Positions 41,671 through 52,089 of a stretch of 64,000 nucleotides of DNA are shown one piece after another. Under the pieces are notes generated by a model. It did not search any database. It had not been told where the DNA came from and saw only the letters and a list, made by a program, of their open reading frames with translations. The stretch is taken from the NCBI RefSeq assembly GCF_035222275.1, contig NC_085885.1:2728001-2792000 (forward strand). Direction: 5' to 3'. The position numbers and the translations under genes were made by a program. Origin of the DNA: Podospora bellae-mahoneyi. Taxonomy: Eukaryota > Ascomycota > Sordariomycetes > Sordariales > Podosporaceae. Positions within the stretch are counted from its first letter, which is position 1. Each line of letters opens with the position of its first letter.

Positions 41671-44102
41671 GCAGGGGTGATGTTGCCCAGGAAGAGGGGG
41701 ACTGACTGATGAGCGGGCTCTTGGAGGGTTCTCTCGTACTGACAGGGCAATGACATGGGGAAATGGGAAATGCGGTGGAATTTGGCTTTTTGATATCTTG
41801 TTTTGGTGTTTTTCTGGGTTGGTTTTTTGAAAGGCATTAGCATGGGTTATGAAACTGGATGGATGGGGCTGGGCAAACGGGCACAAGGCACACTTTCTGG
41901 CGGGGCGTTTTTGGATGGACAATCTGATGCAAAATCATGGGAAGCTACGGCTGACTATTCCTTGCAGATATTTTGAGAGAAAAAAATGTCAAAATAATAT
42001 TCTTATCTGCTCTGGTCATCATGTTGTGTGTGGATGATGCTGGGGTAGTGATGAGCGGGGGGTTGTTGCACACCCAGGCTCAAACACTGAGAAGCACGAT
42101 CACCTCATCACCGGCCAAGACCTCCCTTCCACACATCCCGACGGTGGCAGAAGTCAAGCTTTGTCCCCCCCTGCAAGATCCATCACACTCAATCACATTT
42201 TACTCACCTTAAATCCGAGCAGAGTTCATCAAAAATACCTCGAATCTCTCCTGTTGTGCACGTATGATGGGGGCTATGGGGGAGATTTTGTACGGCATGA
42301 TGTGGTGGTGTTGTCATACCTTTGCAGTGCAGATCTGCTGCGGGGGATGAGATGGTTGATGCCTGATGATTATTAAAGTTGGCGGCGTGCATATGCGGTG
42401 TTTGTGGTTGGATGAGTGAGTGATCGGCGGGGATCTGGGTTGATGGGGTTGATCTTTGATGTGGGAGCATGGCACAGAGGAGGGGGGTAGGGGGTTTGTG
42501 AGACTGTGATTTGACGATGGGGGTGATAGGGCGTTGCGGAGGGCGTCGTACTTGCGAGGATGCGGATGTTGCGAGTTGGGGAAGAGAAGGGTGATGAGTT
42601 GAGTTGCCTGTGAGATTTCAACGTGGGGGTTTGGAGGATGTTATTGGGTGGTTTTGATTGGGCTGTACATAAGAGTCGGGGATTTGAATTTCTTAATCGT
42701 AAGTAGGGTATGTGAGCTACTGCTTGTACATTTGTGGTGTGTATCTGAGATATGCATGCGAGAAGCTGGGCGTCAGTCATGTTGAGGAATTGATGAGATG
42801 GCTCATGAGGCGAGACTTGCTCAGTTTCATTACGTCGGTCTAAGTGATCAAAAACCGAGGAGTGAGATACGAGGCTGGTATGACATGACAGAATAATTCT
42901 GTCCTGATCAGGCGGTTCATCAAAAATGAGATACAGCTGTCGAAAACATTCCTGAGCACACATAACTTCCCGGGTCAGGCTTGTGCCGAGCGGAATAAGT
43001 TGCCGCGCGGAGTACGGGAACTATCCGATAGGAACACTGGGTTGTTCTTGCTTTTTGGGATCTTTTTGCCTTTCGACAATTGGAAAAACATGGGGCTCTG
43101 TCCTGGTTGTACCTTCCCTCATGGGAACCCACAGATGTCCGCCAGTCACATACTTGAATTTCTACCTACTCAACACAAAAGAGACTTGCAGCACCAAAAT
43201 TCTCCATGATGACAAGTCCTCAACCTCACCCGCCCTTTTCTTATCAACGCCCAGTCTGCTGCCGTTTCTGGGCAATTCCTCCCCAAATGGATGGAGCCCT
43301 GCTCAGCATGGCTCCCTACGGCCCATGACGTTGGTAAACTGTGAGACTGCTCGTTGGCACCCGATGGAACGGGGATAAGATTGGCAGAATGCTCCAGACA
43401 GGCAAGGCGGAAGCCGTGCAAAGTTGGAAAAGGGAGGCATCTGTCTACAAGATGAGACACCCAGACTTAGACCAGCTGTCTACAAGAGGAGCAGTGAGCA
43501 CACCAGCGCAAGGGGTAAGACGATGTTTTCATACTCTATCCCATCATTGGCCTCAACTATGAACTCATCACCCCTTTAGTATCACGACTCAATCTTGGCT
43601 ATCTCGATCATCACGACCTGCATCGGCAGTGCGACGGCAGCAAGCCATGTCAGCGATAGTCTCGCCCAAACTCAACCCCCTCCCAGCCTCGTGTTGGAAG
43701 CCGATGATTACTACACTTGTTTTTTCATCTGAGAAAGACGTCACACTAAGGCTCGCCGGAATGCTCGCCGCGGGATACGCAACACGATCTGGGGCTTGCA
43801 ACACCTGCTTCGGAGTCCCATCCGTGAACTCGGTTAACGACGAGGAATGAGATGTCTCGCAACGCGCGAATCTCCCCCTTCCTCCCACTATTCCTCTCTC
43901 GTTCACGCGCAATCACTATGAAGGATAAGATGTGTTTTGCATCAGCACAACTTGTTCCGTTTTGTTCTGCTTTCTTCTGACTTACTTACACACTCTAGGG
44001 GGAGCAATACGACAGCTCTCTTGTACATTTTGACCCCTAGACATATACCAGCACCAGTCCCATAGAAAGGGGCTCGAGATACCCAGCAAGACAACACGCA
44101 GA
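41671..44102. other. 2.4-kb gene-free region
   Basis: Between the small mitochondrial-type gene and the transporter, both on the plus strand. No frame on either strand has protein-like composition or splice-joined support. I see nothing else specific. Confidence 0.45.
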
Positions 44103-45946
44103 ATGATAGCCAATCTCTACTGGATCACGCTTTTTGTTCTTCTTCCCGTCACAGTGTTGCTTATGAGCAGGAGCCTACTGGCCAAAGCAGCACAAAGTTT
44201 CCTCGCCAAAGCAAAAAGACACACATCAGACACTCCACCACCATCACCAACAGAATCCGTCACAGGAGAAGATGACAATGAGCGAATCAAAGACAAGGAA
44301 GCGCGGGCGTTCCAGATCAAGTTTCTCAAGGTGTACCTTTTTGCCATGGCGGCCGACTGGTTGCAGGGGCCATACACTTACCCCCTCCTCAAGACGGAGT
44401 TTGAGTTTCCAGAAAAGACGGTCGCGTCACTGTACATGACGACGTTTATTGCTGCGGCAATCTCTTCACTCCTTGTCGGGTTTCTGGCGGACAAGTTTGG
44501 GAGAAGAAATGCCTGTCTAGCGTTCTGTCTCATCCACTCGCTTTCGGCGTTGAGCGTGCTTTCGAAGGACTTGAAAGTGCTGTATGCGGGACAAGCACTT
44601 GGTGGAATAGGGCTGGCGATGCTCTGGACGGTGTTTGAGAGTTGGATGGTGACTGAGTGGAACACTAGAAAGCTTGGAGATGAGAGGCTAGGGACCATGT
44701 TTGGGACCATGACGAGGGCCAACTGCAGTGCTGCTGTGTTGGGTGGGTTGATTGGCGATTTGGCTGTGGAGGTGTCGGGGACGAGAAAGGGACCTTTTGT
44801 GGTTGGTGTGGTAAGTGCATGGCCATTGTTTGTGGTGAAGAAGGCGAAATTAACGACGAACATAGGCTATTGAAGCCATTGCTGCGGCCATGCTTATTTG
44901 CTGCTGGGTAAGACACTCGCCATGAGATTTTCTGGGCTACATATTGACTGATCTCGCAGAACGAGAACTACGGACAGCCAAAAGACAGCAAGGAGAAGCG
45001 CATGACTCCAAAGGAGACCCTCAGACAGCTTGGAGGTAAGTGCCAGAAAGACCGCCAAGACCTTGCGGTTGCTAACGGATAAAGACATCAAAATCTGGGC
45101 ACTTAGCTTCATCAGCTGCTGTTGGGAAGGCACCAATTTCTTGGTCCTCTTCTTCTGGCCTGGTATTCTCCAAGACGCACACAGACGCATCCACGGACCT
45201 GACGCTGAAGATGTGCCCTACGGCCCCATCTTCGCTGCCTTCATGTTGGCCATGATTCTCGGCGCTCTGCTGTTCAGTGCCATCATGAAGAGAAAGAAGA
45301 GCCGCCTCGCCTTGCCCGTCGATCCTTCCCAATCTCCCAGCAAGACTTCCTGGTTGAAGAAAGCCTTCACCAATCCCCACAACCTGATGGGCATCGTCAT
45401 CTTCATCGGCGGCGGCTGTCTACTGCAATCAGCATATGTCCCAATCGAGGTCCTCGCCTTCTTTGGCTACTTGTTGTTCGAGTTTTGCAATGGCATTTAC
45501 GTGCCCTGCGTGGCGTACCATAGGGGTATCGTCGTCAACGAGGGCAACAGAGCTGGTTTGTACGGTCTGATGAAGCTGCCTCACTTCCTGTTTGTGATCA
45601 TTGCACTTGCGACTGCTGTTGAAGGTTAGTACTCTCTTCTCTCGCCTGATGCCAAGTGTGCAGAGACTGATGATTCCCAGACCCTCGCCACCGGCAAACA
45701 GTCTTCCTCGCTTGCTTCTCCACCCTCGTCGCTGCCTCTCTGGCGAGCATCATTGGACTGAGGGGCTCGGCGCCGGAAGGGAAGAAGCCCGAGAATGACT
45801 TGGAGCAACTGATGGAGATGAGCGATGGTGACAGCTTCCGGGAGAAGATGCTCACGCCGCACACCCTGGCTTCGGCTTCGACACCAACGCTGTCCACCAC
45901 GAGGCCGACCACGGCTCATGAGATTATCATGGATAAGAAATCCTGA
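44103..45946 (+). CDS. Molybdate-anion transporter (MFSD5/MOT2-like)
   Basis: Five exons, 44103..44810, 44866..44907, 44960..45035, 45085..45624 and 45681..45946, give 543 aa; introns are 49-56 nt. The protein has about 12 membrane segments. The MFS signature is present as GFLADKFGRRNACL after TM2, together with family-typical LKVYLFAMAADWLQGPYTYPL at the first barrel helix after a charged linker, and FESWMVTEWN. The second half has SCCWEGTNFLVLFFWPG and NGIYVPCVAYHRG. MFSD5/MOT2 proteins take up molybdate at the plasma membrane for molybdenum cofactor enzymes such as nitrate reductase. The C-terminus is a Ser/Thr-rich tail. The 42-nt second exon is small but in phase. Confidence 0.9.
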
Positions 45947-46370
45947 GCGACTCACAGGCGTGCCCTACCAAAGCAAACCACCAGCGACGATAACCAGAAA
46001 GATTCAACATGAACGACAACTAGCACTCAGTGGTCAACAGCCAACTAACGAACGATGAAGTATGGTATGTGCGAGTAAGATGAACAGACGGGATAAGGGA
46101 AGGTACAAGTAACAAACATCGACACGACGGGATTAACATGAGGACAACAACAAAAACAATAAAAACAACAACAGCAACAACAACAACAACAACAACAAGA
46201 TGACCAACAACACATCTGTACTTTTCTGTAAATTAGTTATACCCGACATCTTAATCCCTAAAACAACAAGGAAACAGACTTGATCGTCCAGCCCCAATAG
46301 AGCATGATCTCAACAACAGCAATCTCTCTCATTGAACCCGATATCTACACCCTTGGTATCTTGAACTTTT
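45947..46370. other. Convergent 3' intergenic region with a CAA microsatellite
   Basis: Between the molybdate transporter (+) and SSF1 (-). A (CAA)n-rich tract lies at 46142-46199. No gene is seen. Confidence 0.6.
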
Positions 46371-47837
46371 TCACTTCTTAAAAGCCTTCCTCTTGCCCTG
46401 TTTATTCCCATCGGCAATCTCCTCCTCCTCATCCTCCCACTCCCCATCCTCCTCCATCTTCGTGTTGACCTGCTCCTCAGCATCCCCAGCCAACCCCTCG
46501 CTATCAAACCCCTTGTCATCCCCATCATACCCATATTCGTACAAATCACTATCGTAATCCTCCATATCCTCATCATCATCCTCTTCTTCCTCTTGCTGCC
46601 CCTTCTTCCCCTGCTGCTGCTGCTTATTCGCCTCCTTGGTAGCCTTCTTCCTCTCCACATTCGCCTTCTGCTCCTTCTTCCTCGCCTCCTTGTCCTTCCT
46701 CCTCTGCTCCCACTTCTTCTCCAGCTCCCTAATCTCCTCCCTTGTCTTGTGGACATACTCATGCCACATCACCTTGCCCGAGCACAGCCCTTCCTCCACC
46801 TTTGTCATGCGAAGCTTCATTCTCGGGCCGAGTTCGACTAACTTCACAGCCCGACGCTCAACATTGTCTTTACGCCCCGTGTCACCATCCTCATCATCAC
46901 TCCCGTCTTCATTTTGTGCTTGTCTTGGCTTGTTGGAACTGTGAACCTTCCTCGCCGACGTCTCGAGAACCTCCACCTCGGCGTCGGTTTCGTACTCGCT
47001 TCCTGACGTGTTATCCGTCTCGTACCCCGCGCCGTTTTCACCCCCAATCATAAACTCGGAAATGTCTTTTAGCTTCCCCAGGTTGGGCAGCTGCCCCTTC
47101 TTTGACTTGGACGACTTTAGCAGTTTCTCGGCGGCATTTAACCTCCTCAGTGGCTTCGACAGGCCGACTGGTTTGGTGGTGATGGCGTAGTGGCGAAAGT
47201 TGACGATGAACGTCCCGTCGTCTTCGGGGGATTGCTCCCTGTTAAGAAGGAGGACGCGACGGATGGATTTGAGGGGGGTTCGTTGCGGGTTGATTGGGGG
47301 GAAGAGAGACTGGAAAGCGGTCGTGGTGAGGGACTCGAGGTGGCGGGGGACTTTGGAGGTGTGGTCCGAGTTGGGGTTGGTGAAGTTGTTCATGACTAAG
47401 AGGGGAGGGGTGATGTACTCTTTGCCGCCCCCCTTGGGGTGTCGCTGGGCTCGCCGGACGTCCTTTGTCAAAGAGTACTTTTCTACGCGAAAGTGAAAGG
47501 TAGGGCCGCGGGGGGTGATGGCGAGGCGCATGTTGGTGTTGCCCGACTCGGAGCGGGAGAAGAGGAGGAGGTGGGAGACGCCGAGGGGGCCGCACATGGT
47601 CACGTAGTCGCGTAGGCGGTTGGCTTTGCGCTCTTTGAGGCGGGAGGCGGTGCCGGGTTCCATTACGCGCCGGACGTCGGCGGCAAGTTGGGAGATGCTG
47701 GTTCCTACTTCGCCGGCGCCCATGCGGATGACCATGGATTTCGGGTCTTTGGTGTCGATGTGGCCAGTGACGGCAGTGGGGGCGGCTGGGTTGTGAGCAC
47801 CCAGGTGGGTTCTTCTCTTGGAGCGTTTCTTGGCCAT
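46371..47837 (-). CDS. SSF1: Ribosome biogenesis protein SSF1/SSF2 (Brix domain)
   Basis: A single exon of 488 aa from ATG 47835-47837 (MAKKRSKRRTHLG). The Brix domain covers about residues 30-330: VMEPGTASRLKERKANRLRD, LLLFSRSESGNTNMRLA, GPTFHFRVEKYSL and, near its end, RRVLLLNREQSPEDDG and FRHYAITTKP. These match Ssf1/Ssf2/Peter Pan proteins, nucleolar factors needed for 27S pre-rRNA processing and 60S assembly. The C-terminal 190 residues are Lys/Glu-rich with a coiled-coil (EIRELEKKWEQRRKDKEARK) and acidic runs. It is divergent from RRP3 over a 274-bp promoter. The upstream in-frame part lacks a credible earlier ATG. Confidence 0.95.
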   Translation of the reverse strand: MAKKRSKRRTHLGAHNPAAPTAVTGHIDTKDPKSMVIRMGAGEVGTSISQLAADVRRVMEPGTASRLKERKANRLRDYVTMCGPLGVSHLLLFSRSESGNTNMRLAITPRGPTFHFRVEKYSLTKDVRRAQRHPKGGGKEYITPPLLVMNNFTNPNSDHTSKVPRHLESLTTTAFQSLFPPINPQRTPLKSIRRVLLLNREQSPEDDGTFIVNFRHYAITTKPVGLSKPLRRLNAAEKLLKSSKSKKGQLPNLGKLKDISEFMIGGENGAGYETDNTSGSEYETDAEVEVLETSARKVHSSNKPRQAQNEDGSDDEDGDTGRKDNVERRAVKLVELGPRMKLRMTKVEEGLCSGKVMWHEYVHKTREEIRELEKKWEQRRKDKEARKKEQKANVERKKATKEANKQQQQGKKGQQEEEEDDDEDMEDYDSDLYEYGYDGDDKGFDSEGLAGDAEEQVNTKMEEDGEWEDEEEEIADGNKQGKRKAFKK

Positions 47838-48111
47838 TGTGGTGGTGGTTGATGTGTTTTCTCTGGTTTCGTAGGCAGAGAAATGTATGATGGAGGAAGC
47901 TTTCGGCCTGCTGCAGCAAACCAATTGATGCGCCAGAGCTTTGGCGGCGCGCAGAGAAAATTTCGGTGGGGCCTTTGCTTATCGGGCCGCCCCACATGGC
48001 CGATAAGCCTGGAATTTTGGAAGATGGCTATGTAGTTCGACAGCTTCTGAAAGTCTATTTCACCGGACAAACACTTTCTTGTAAGGTTTGATTGTCCGAA
48101 ACACTGTCAAA
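47838..48111. promoter_or_regulatory. Bidirectional promoter of SSF1 and RRP3
   Basis: Only 274 bp separate the two start codons. The region contains GAGAAAATTTCGG (about 47953-47965), close to the RRPE-type AAAATTT element of yeast ribosome biogenesis promoters, and an inverted repeat (next entry). Shared control is inference from the arrangement and gene functions. Confidence 0.6.
47977..48008. promoter_or_regulatory. Inverted repeat GCTTATCGG...CCGATAAGC
   Basis: Perfect 9-bp arms at 47977-47985 and 48000-48008 with a 14-nt spacer; pairing can extend by GCC/GGC with one bulge. It lies about 140 bp from the SSF1 ATG and 104 bp from the RRP3 ATG. It could be a dimer site or an RNA hairpin in a 5' UTR. 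Confidence 0.75.
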
Positions 48112-49691
48112 ATGTCGTCAGTCAAGCGCAGAAAGATCTCCGACAACCCTTCTGCGGTGAAGAAAAAGAAGACCGAAGCACCCAAGCCCAAAATGACACC
48201 TGGGCCAGAACCCAGAATCGAAGACGCAGTATCTGAGGCCTCAGATGCCGAGGAATCGACCACCCTTGACAATGAGAACGGGGAGGCTGCCCCAAAGACC
48301 TTCAAGGATCTCGTATGTTGGAATTGATGGCCTGTATAGTGTTTGAGTCTTCTGCTGACTTGTACCCAGGGCATCGTCGACTCCCTGTGCGAAGCATGCG
48401 ACCGACTCGGATACAAGCAGCCAACCGCTATTCAGCAAGAGGCCATCCCACTTGCGCTTCAAGATCGCGACATCATTGGTATCGCCGAGACGGGTTCCGG
48501 AAAAACAGCCGCTTTTGCCCTTCCAATTCTTCAAGCTTTGCTCGACAAGCCCCAGCCCTTGTTCGCCCTCGTTCTTGCGCCGACAAGAGAACTTGCCGCC
48601 CAGATCGCCCAGTCCTTTGAAGCTCTCGGTTCCCTGATCAACCTGCGCTGCGCTCTTCTTCTTGGTGGTCTAGACATGGTACAGCAAGCTATCGCCCTCG
48701 GAAAGAAGCCTCACGTCGTCGTCGCAACCCCCGGTAGACTTCTCGACCATTTGGAAAAGACCAAGGGCTTCAGCTTGCGCAATCTTAGGTACTGCGTCAT
48801 GGACGAAGCCGATCGCCTCCTTGACATGGACTTTGGCCCCATCCTCGAGAAGATCCTCAAGTTCCTCCCCCGCGAGCGCCGCACTTTTCTATTCTCCGCC
48901 ACCATGTCCAGCAAAGTCGAGTCCCTCCAGCGCGCCTCTCTCCGCGACCCCCTAAAGGTCAACGTCTCAGCCTCCAAGTACCAAACCGTCTCGACGCTCG
49001 TCTCCAACTACCTCTTCATCCCTCACATTCACAAGGACACGTATTTCATCTACCTCTGTAATGAATTCGCCGGCAAGACAATGATCGTCTTTACCCGTAC
49101 TGTTCTCGAGACGCAAAGAATTGCCATTCTGTTGCGCACTCTGGGCATGGGCGCTATCCCGCTCCACGGTGGCTTGTCTCAGTCAGCTCGTCTCGGTGCG
49201 CTGAGCAAGTTCCGCGCTGGGACGAGGAATATTCTTGTGGCTACTGATGTTGCGGCTCGTGGTTTGGATATTCCCAATGTGGACTGTGTCATCAATTATG
49301 ATTTGCCGCAGGATTCGAAGACATATATTCATCGGGTTGGTCGTACGGCTCGTGCGGGCAAGTCAGGGCATGCTTTGAGTATTGTGACGCAATAGTGAGT
49401 TATCTCTCTCTACCTTGTGTTGACCTGAGAACTAACGTGAACAGTGACCTCGAAATCTGGACCCGCATCGAAGCCGCCCTCGGCACCAAGCTCACCGAGT
49501 ACGCTTACGAAAAGGACGAGGTGATGGTTTTTAAGCCCCGGGTGGAAGAGGCCCAACGGCACGCGAGAAATGAGATGAAGAACTTGATTGATGACCGGGG
49601 GAAGAAGGGGTCGGTGCTGAAGGGCCACAGGGGGAAGAAGAGGGGTGCGCCCGGGTCTGGGAGGGATAATATGGATGCTGAGGAGGGTTGA
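48112..49691 (+). CDS. RRP3: DEAD-box RNA helicase RRP3
   Basis: Three exons, 48112..48312, 48370..49394 and 49445..49691, give 490 aa; introns are 57 and 50 nt. All DEAD-box motifs are present in order: Q motif [18 protein letters not shown], Ia PTRELA, Ib [50 protein letters not shown]. The N-terminus is Lys/Ser-rich, and the C-terminus ([14 protein letters not shown], then KKRGAPG) matches Rrp3/DDX47, which acts in the nucleolus in 18S pre-rRNA processing within the small-subunit processome. The last intron splits the Tyr codon of QYDLE. It is divergent from SSF1 and convergent with the CWF19-like gene (259-bp gap). Confidence 0.95.
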
Positions 49692-49950
49692 GCAGGCTCT
49701 GGAAGGTGGTGAATCTTTTTATTTTGTCTGGCATGTGCGGAGTTTGAAAAAGGGTTGTTATTTCTTGGGAATAGGGGCGGGGGTGAGTGGAGGATAGAGA
49801 GCGCCGGAGTGGGTATATACCATCTTGGGGAGTTTTACGTGTAATGAGGGCGCGCTGGGTTGGTGAGTGAATACATTTGGATTAACTTTGTCACGTCCAT
49901 CCTATTCCTGTTGAGTTCATCCTGCCCTGAAATGTGCATGCTATGTGAAC

Positions 49951-52089
49951 TCACTGTCCATCCTCCAACACCCTCGTCCAATCCCACTTCCTCCACCTCT
50001 TTTTGAACCCCTCCACCCTCTCATCCCCCCTCGTCCACCTCCCCTGCTTCTTAATCACAGCGACATCAGCATCCAACATCCCCCCAATGACCTCTCTAGC
50101 AAACCCATCCCCCCTCGGCCAACTCCCGCTATCCTCCACCACATGCCCCAAACCCCCATCAAGCCCAAACCAAGCATGAAAATACGGCATCTCCTTTGCA
50201 ATGCTCTTCCGGAACGCCATCCTCCCAAACCCGGGCTCCTTGCTCTTTTTGAGAGTATCAATCACCTTTTTGTGCTGGGACCACTCCTCCCCCGCGCTCA
50301 TCATCGCTTCCCTGAAAAATGCCGGTGCCGTATCCCCTAGTTCGTAAGGGATGGGCACAGCAACCATAGCGGCGTGCTGCCTGCGCTGCGGGTTCGCGGC
50401 ATTTTCGTAAAAAATGACTTCTCGTCCTTGGTCGTGATACATCCTCGTCAGCGACTTCATGAAATTCCTCATCTCCTCCCACTCATCATCGTCGCATTCA
50501 AGGAGATTTGTTCGATGCGACAAAGGGACGATGACGGCTCCGCCTTCCGCACCCGTCAGCTCCGGAGCCGGCGCCAAAGTGAGATACGTCCTCGTACCCA
50601 AAGAAACAACCGGCGCCACCGGCAAGTTCCCCGGCGGGTTCTTTTCCTCGTGATAACACAACGGACAACTATCCAAGATCCGATTCAGCTTCTTGTACTC
50701 CGTCACAGCGACATTCTTCAAGCTCGAGTCAGTCTTGTGCACTCTCTTCGCCAATTTCTCCGCATTCTCATCCAGATACTCCAAATCATTGTCGAACTTC
50801 CCATCCTTGGCGATCCTCTCCGCCAGACGCATCCCTTCCCCGCCGGCTTCGCCTTTTGTACGGCGCTCTTCGCGGACCATGTCGTCCAGCGTCATCTCGT
50901 CGTTTTCCACCACTGTGCCGCGCTCAAGACCCCGTTTGTTGGTTACTGGCTTTACTTCCCCTCTTGACCCGCCGGCCAAGAGGCGCGAGTGGGAGGCGTC
51001 GAGGACTATGGCGTTGCTGGTTGCCTGGCCTAACTGGAACGCTGCCATGGCAGAGTTGAATTCTGCTTCCAGCTTGGGCACGTCGGGAGAGTTGCGGAGT
51101 TTGGCCTTCATGAGCTGGGCGCGGAGGCGGTTGAGGGCTGATTGATCCATGGGAGGGGCAGGGGCAATTTTGTCTTCGATTGAGACGCCTTGTTCGAGTT
51201 CGGCGGGGGGTTTGCTCAGGGCCGGGAAGCCAGGGGGTGGTGGTGCCTTCTTTTGGCTGGCGATTCTCTCCGCGTAGAGCTCCCCGGTTGGCTTCTCCTT
51301 GCCAACGTAGCCGCTTCCGTAGACCTTTCTCCTATCCACTTCAATCTTTTCCTCTCGCGCATCGTCAAATTCCCGGAGACTGCCAAAGCGCTCAATCGCG
51401 ACTTCGTCCACTGGCCGGCCAGTTTCCTCGGCGATGGTGTAGACAGCCTTAAGCTTCGTCATGCGCCATTGTGACCCGTCGTCGCCAAAGGTGTATCTGA
51501 CCTCCCGCGGCTTGCCGGTCTTTGGCTCCTCTGCCGGCTTATTGCTCGCCTCTTCCAGGCCCCTGTTTAGTTCCCGATGATGCAACACCCTCTTCGGCTC
51601 CTCCCTCACAGGCGAGGGACTTTTCCGTTTGTTACGCTGGACATAGTCAATATCCAGCGCAGACGGCGCCGTCATCCACGAGTCTCGGACCAATGACGAC
51701 TTGGATTCACCCGGCGCGAGTTCCTCGTCTGGCAGTGGTAGGTCTTCTTTCGGGTCGGATGCTTTTAAATCCTTCGTGTCCTTCCCGCTGCGCCGGTGCC
51801 TGTCTCTGTCTCTGTCCCGGTCATCATCTCTATGCCGGTGTCGATGCCGCCTTGACTCGTCGTCCTCATCATCACGGCGGTACCGCTTATGCCTGCGGCT
51901 CTCATCGTCTTGGTCGTCGCGTCGTCGTCTTCGATCGCTGTCTCTGTCGCGCTCTGTTGACCTGTCTCGTCTCGACTCTCGATGGTGATGTCTATGTTTT
52001 CTGTCTCTGCGCTCCTCCTTTTCCTTTTGGCGCTCACGCTCGGCCCTTTCGGCAGCGAGAGACTTTTCAAAGTCTTCGAGGCTGTCCAT
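49951..52089 (-). CDS. CWF19-like splicing factor (CwfJ domains)
   Basis: A single exon of 712 aa from ATG 52087-52089 (MDSLEDFEKSLAAERAERER). The N-terminal 110 residues are an Arg/Asp/His-rich RS-like region. The middle carries a conserved linker (REVRYTFGDDGSQWRMTKLK). The C-terminus holds the two CwfJ domains: the first with SCPLCYHEEK, YLTLAP, VIVPLSHRTNL, FYENAANPQRRQHAAMVAVP (a HIT-like histidine region), the second with PYFHAWFGLDGGLGHVVED. CWF19/CWF19L2 proteins associate with the spliceosome late in splicing and with lariat turnover. An in-frame ATG at 52182 would add 31 residues; I prefer 52089 because it starts at the family's usual N-terminus. Confidence 0.93.
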   Translation of the reverse strand: MDSLEDFEKSLAAERAERERQKEKEERRDRKHRHHHRESRRDRSTERDRDSDRRRRRDDQDDESRRHKRYRRDDEDDESRRHRHRHRDDDRDRDRDRHRRSGKDTKDLKASDPKEDLPLPDEELAPGESKSSLVRDSWMTAPSALDIDYVQRNKRKSPSPVREEPKRVLHHRELNRGLEEASNKPAEEPKTGKPREVRYTFGDDGSQWRMTKLKAVYTIAEETGRPVDEVAIERFGSLREFDDAREEKIEVDRRKVYGSGYVGKEKPTGELYAERIASQKKAPPPPGFPALSKPPAELEQGVSIEDKIAPAPPMDQSALNRLRAQLMKAKLRNSPDVPKLEAEFNSAMAAFQLGQATSNAIVLDASHSRLLAGGSRGEVKPVTNKRGLERGTVVENDEMTLDDMVREERRTKGEAGGEGMRLAERIAKDGKFDNDLEYLDENAEKLAKRVHKTDSSLKNVAVTEYKKLNRILDSCPLCYHEEKNPPGNLPVAPVVSLGTRTYLTLAPAPELTGAEGGAVIVPLSHRTNLLECDDDEWEEMRNFMKSLTRMYHDQGREVIFYENAANPQRRQHAAMVAVPIPYELGDTAPAFFREAMMSAGEEWSQHKKVIDTLKKSKEPGFGRMAFRKSIAKEMPYFHAWFGLDGGLGHVVEDSGSWPRGDGFAREVIGGMLDADVAVIKKQGRWTRGDERVEGFKKRWRKWDWTRVLEDGQ

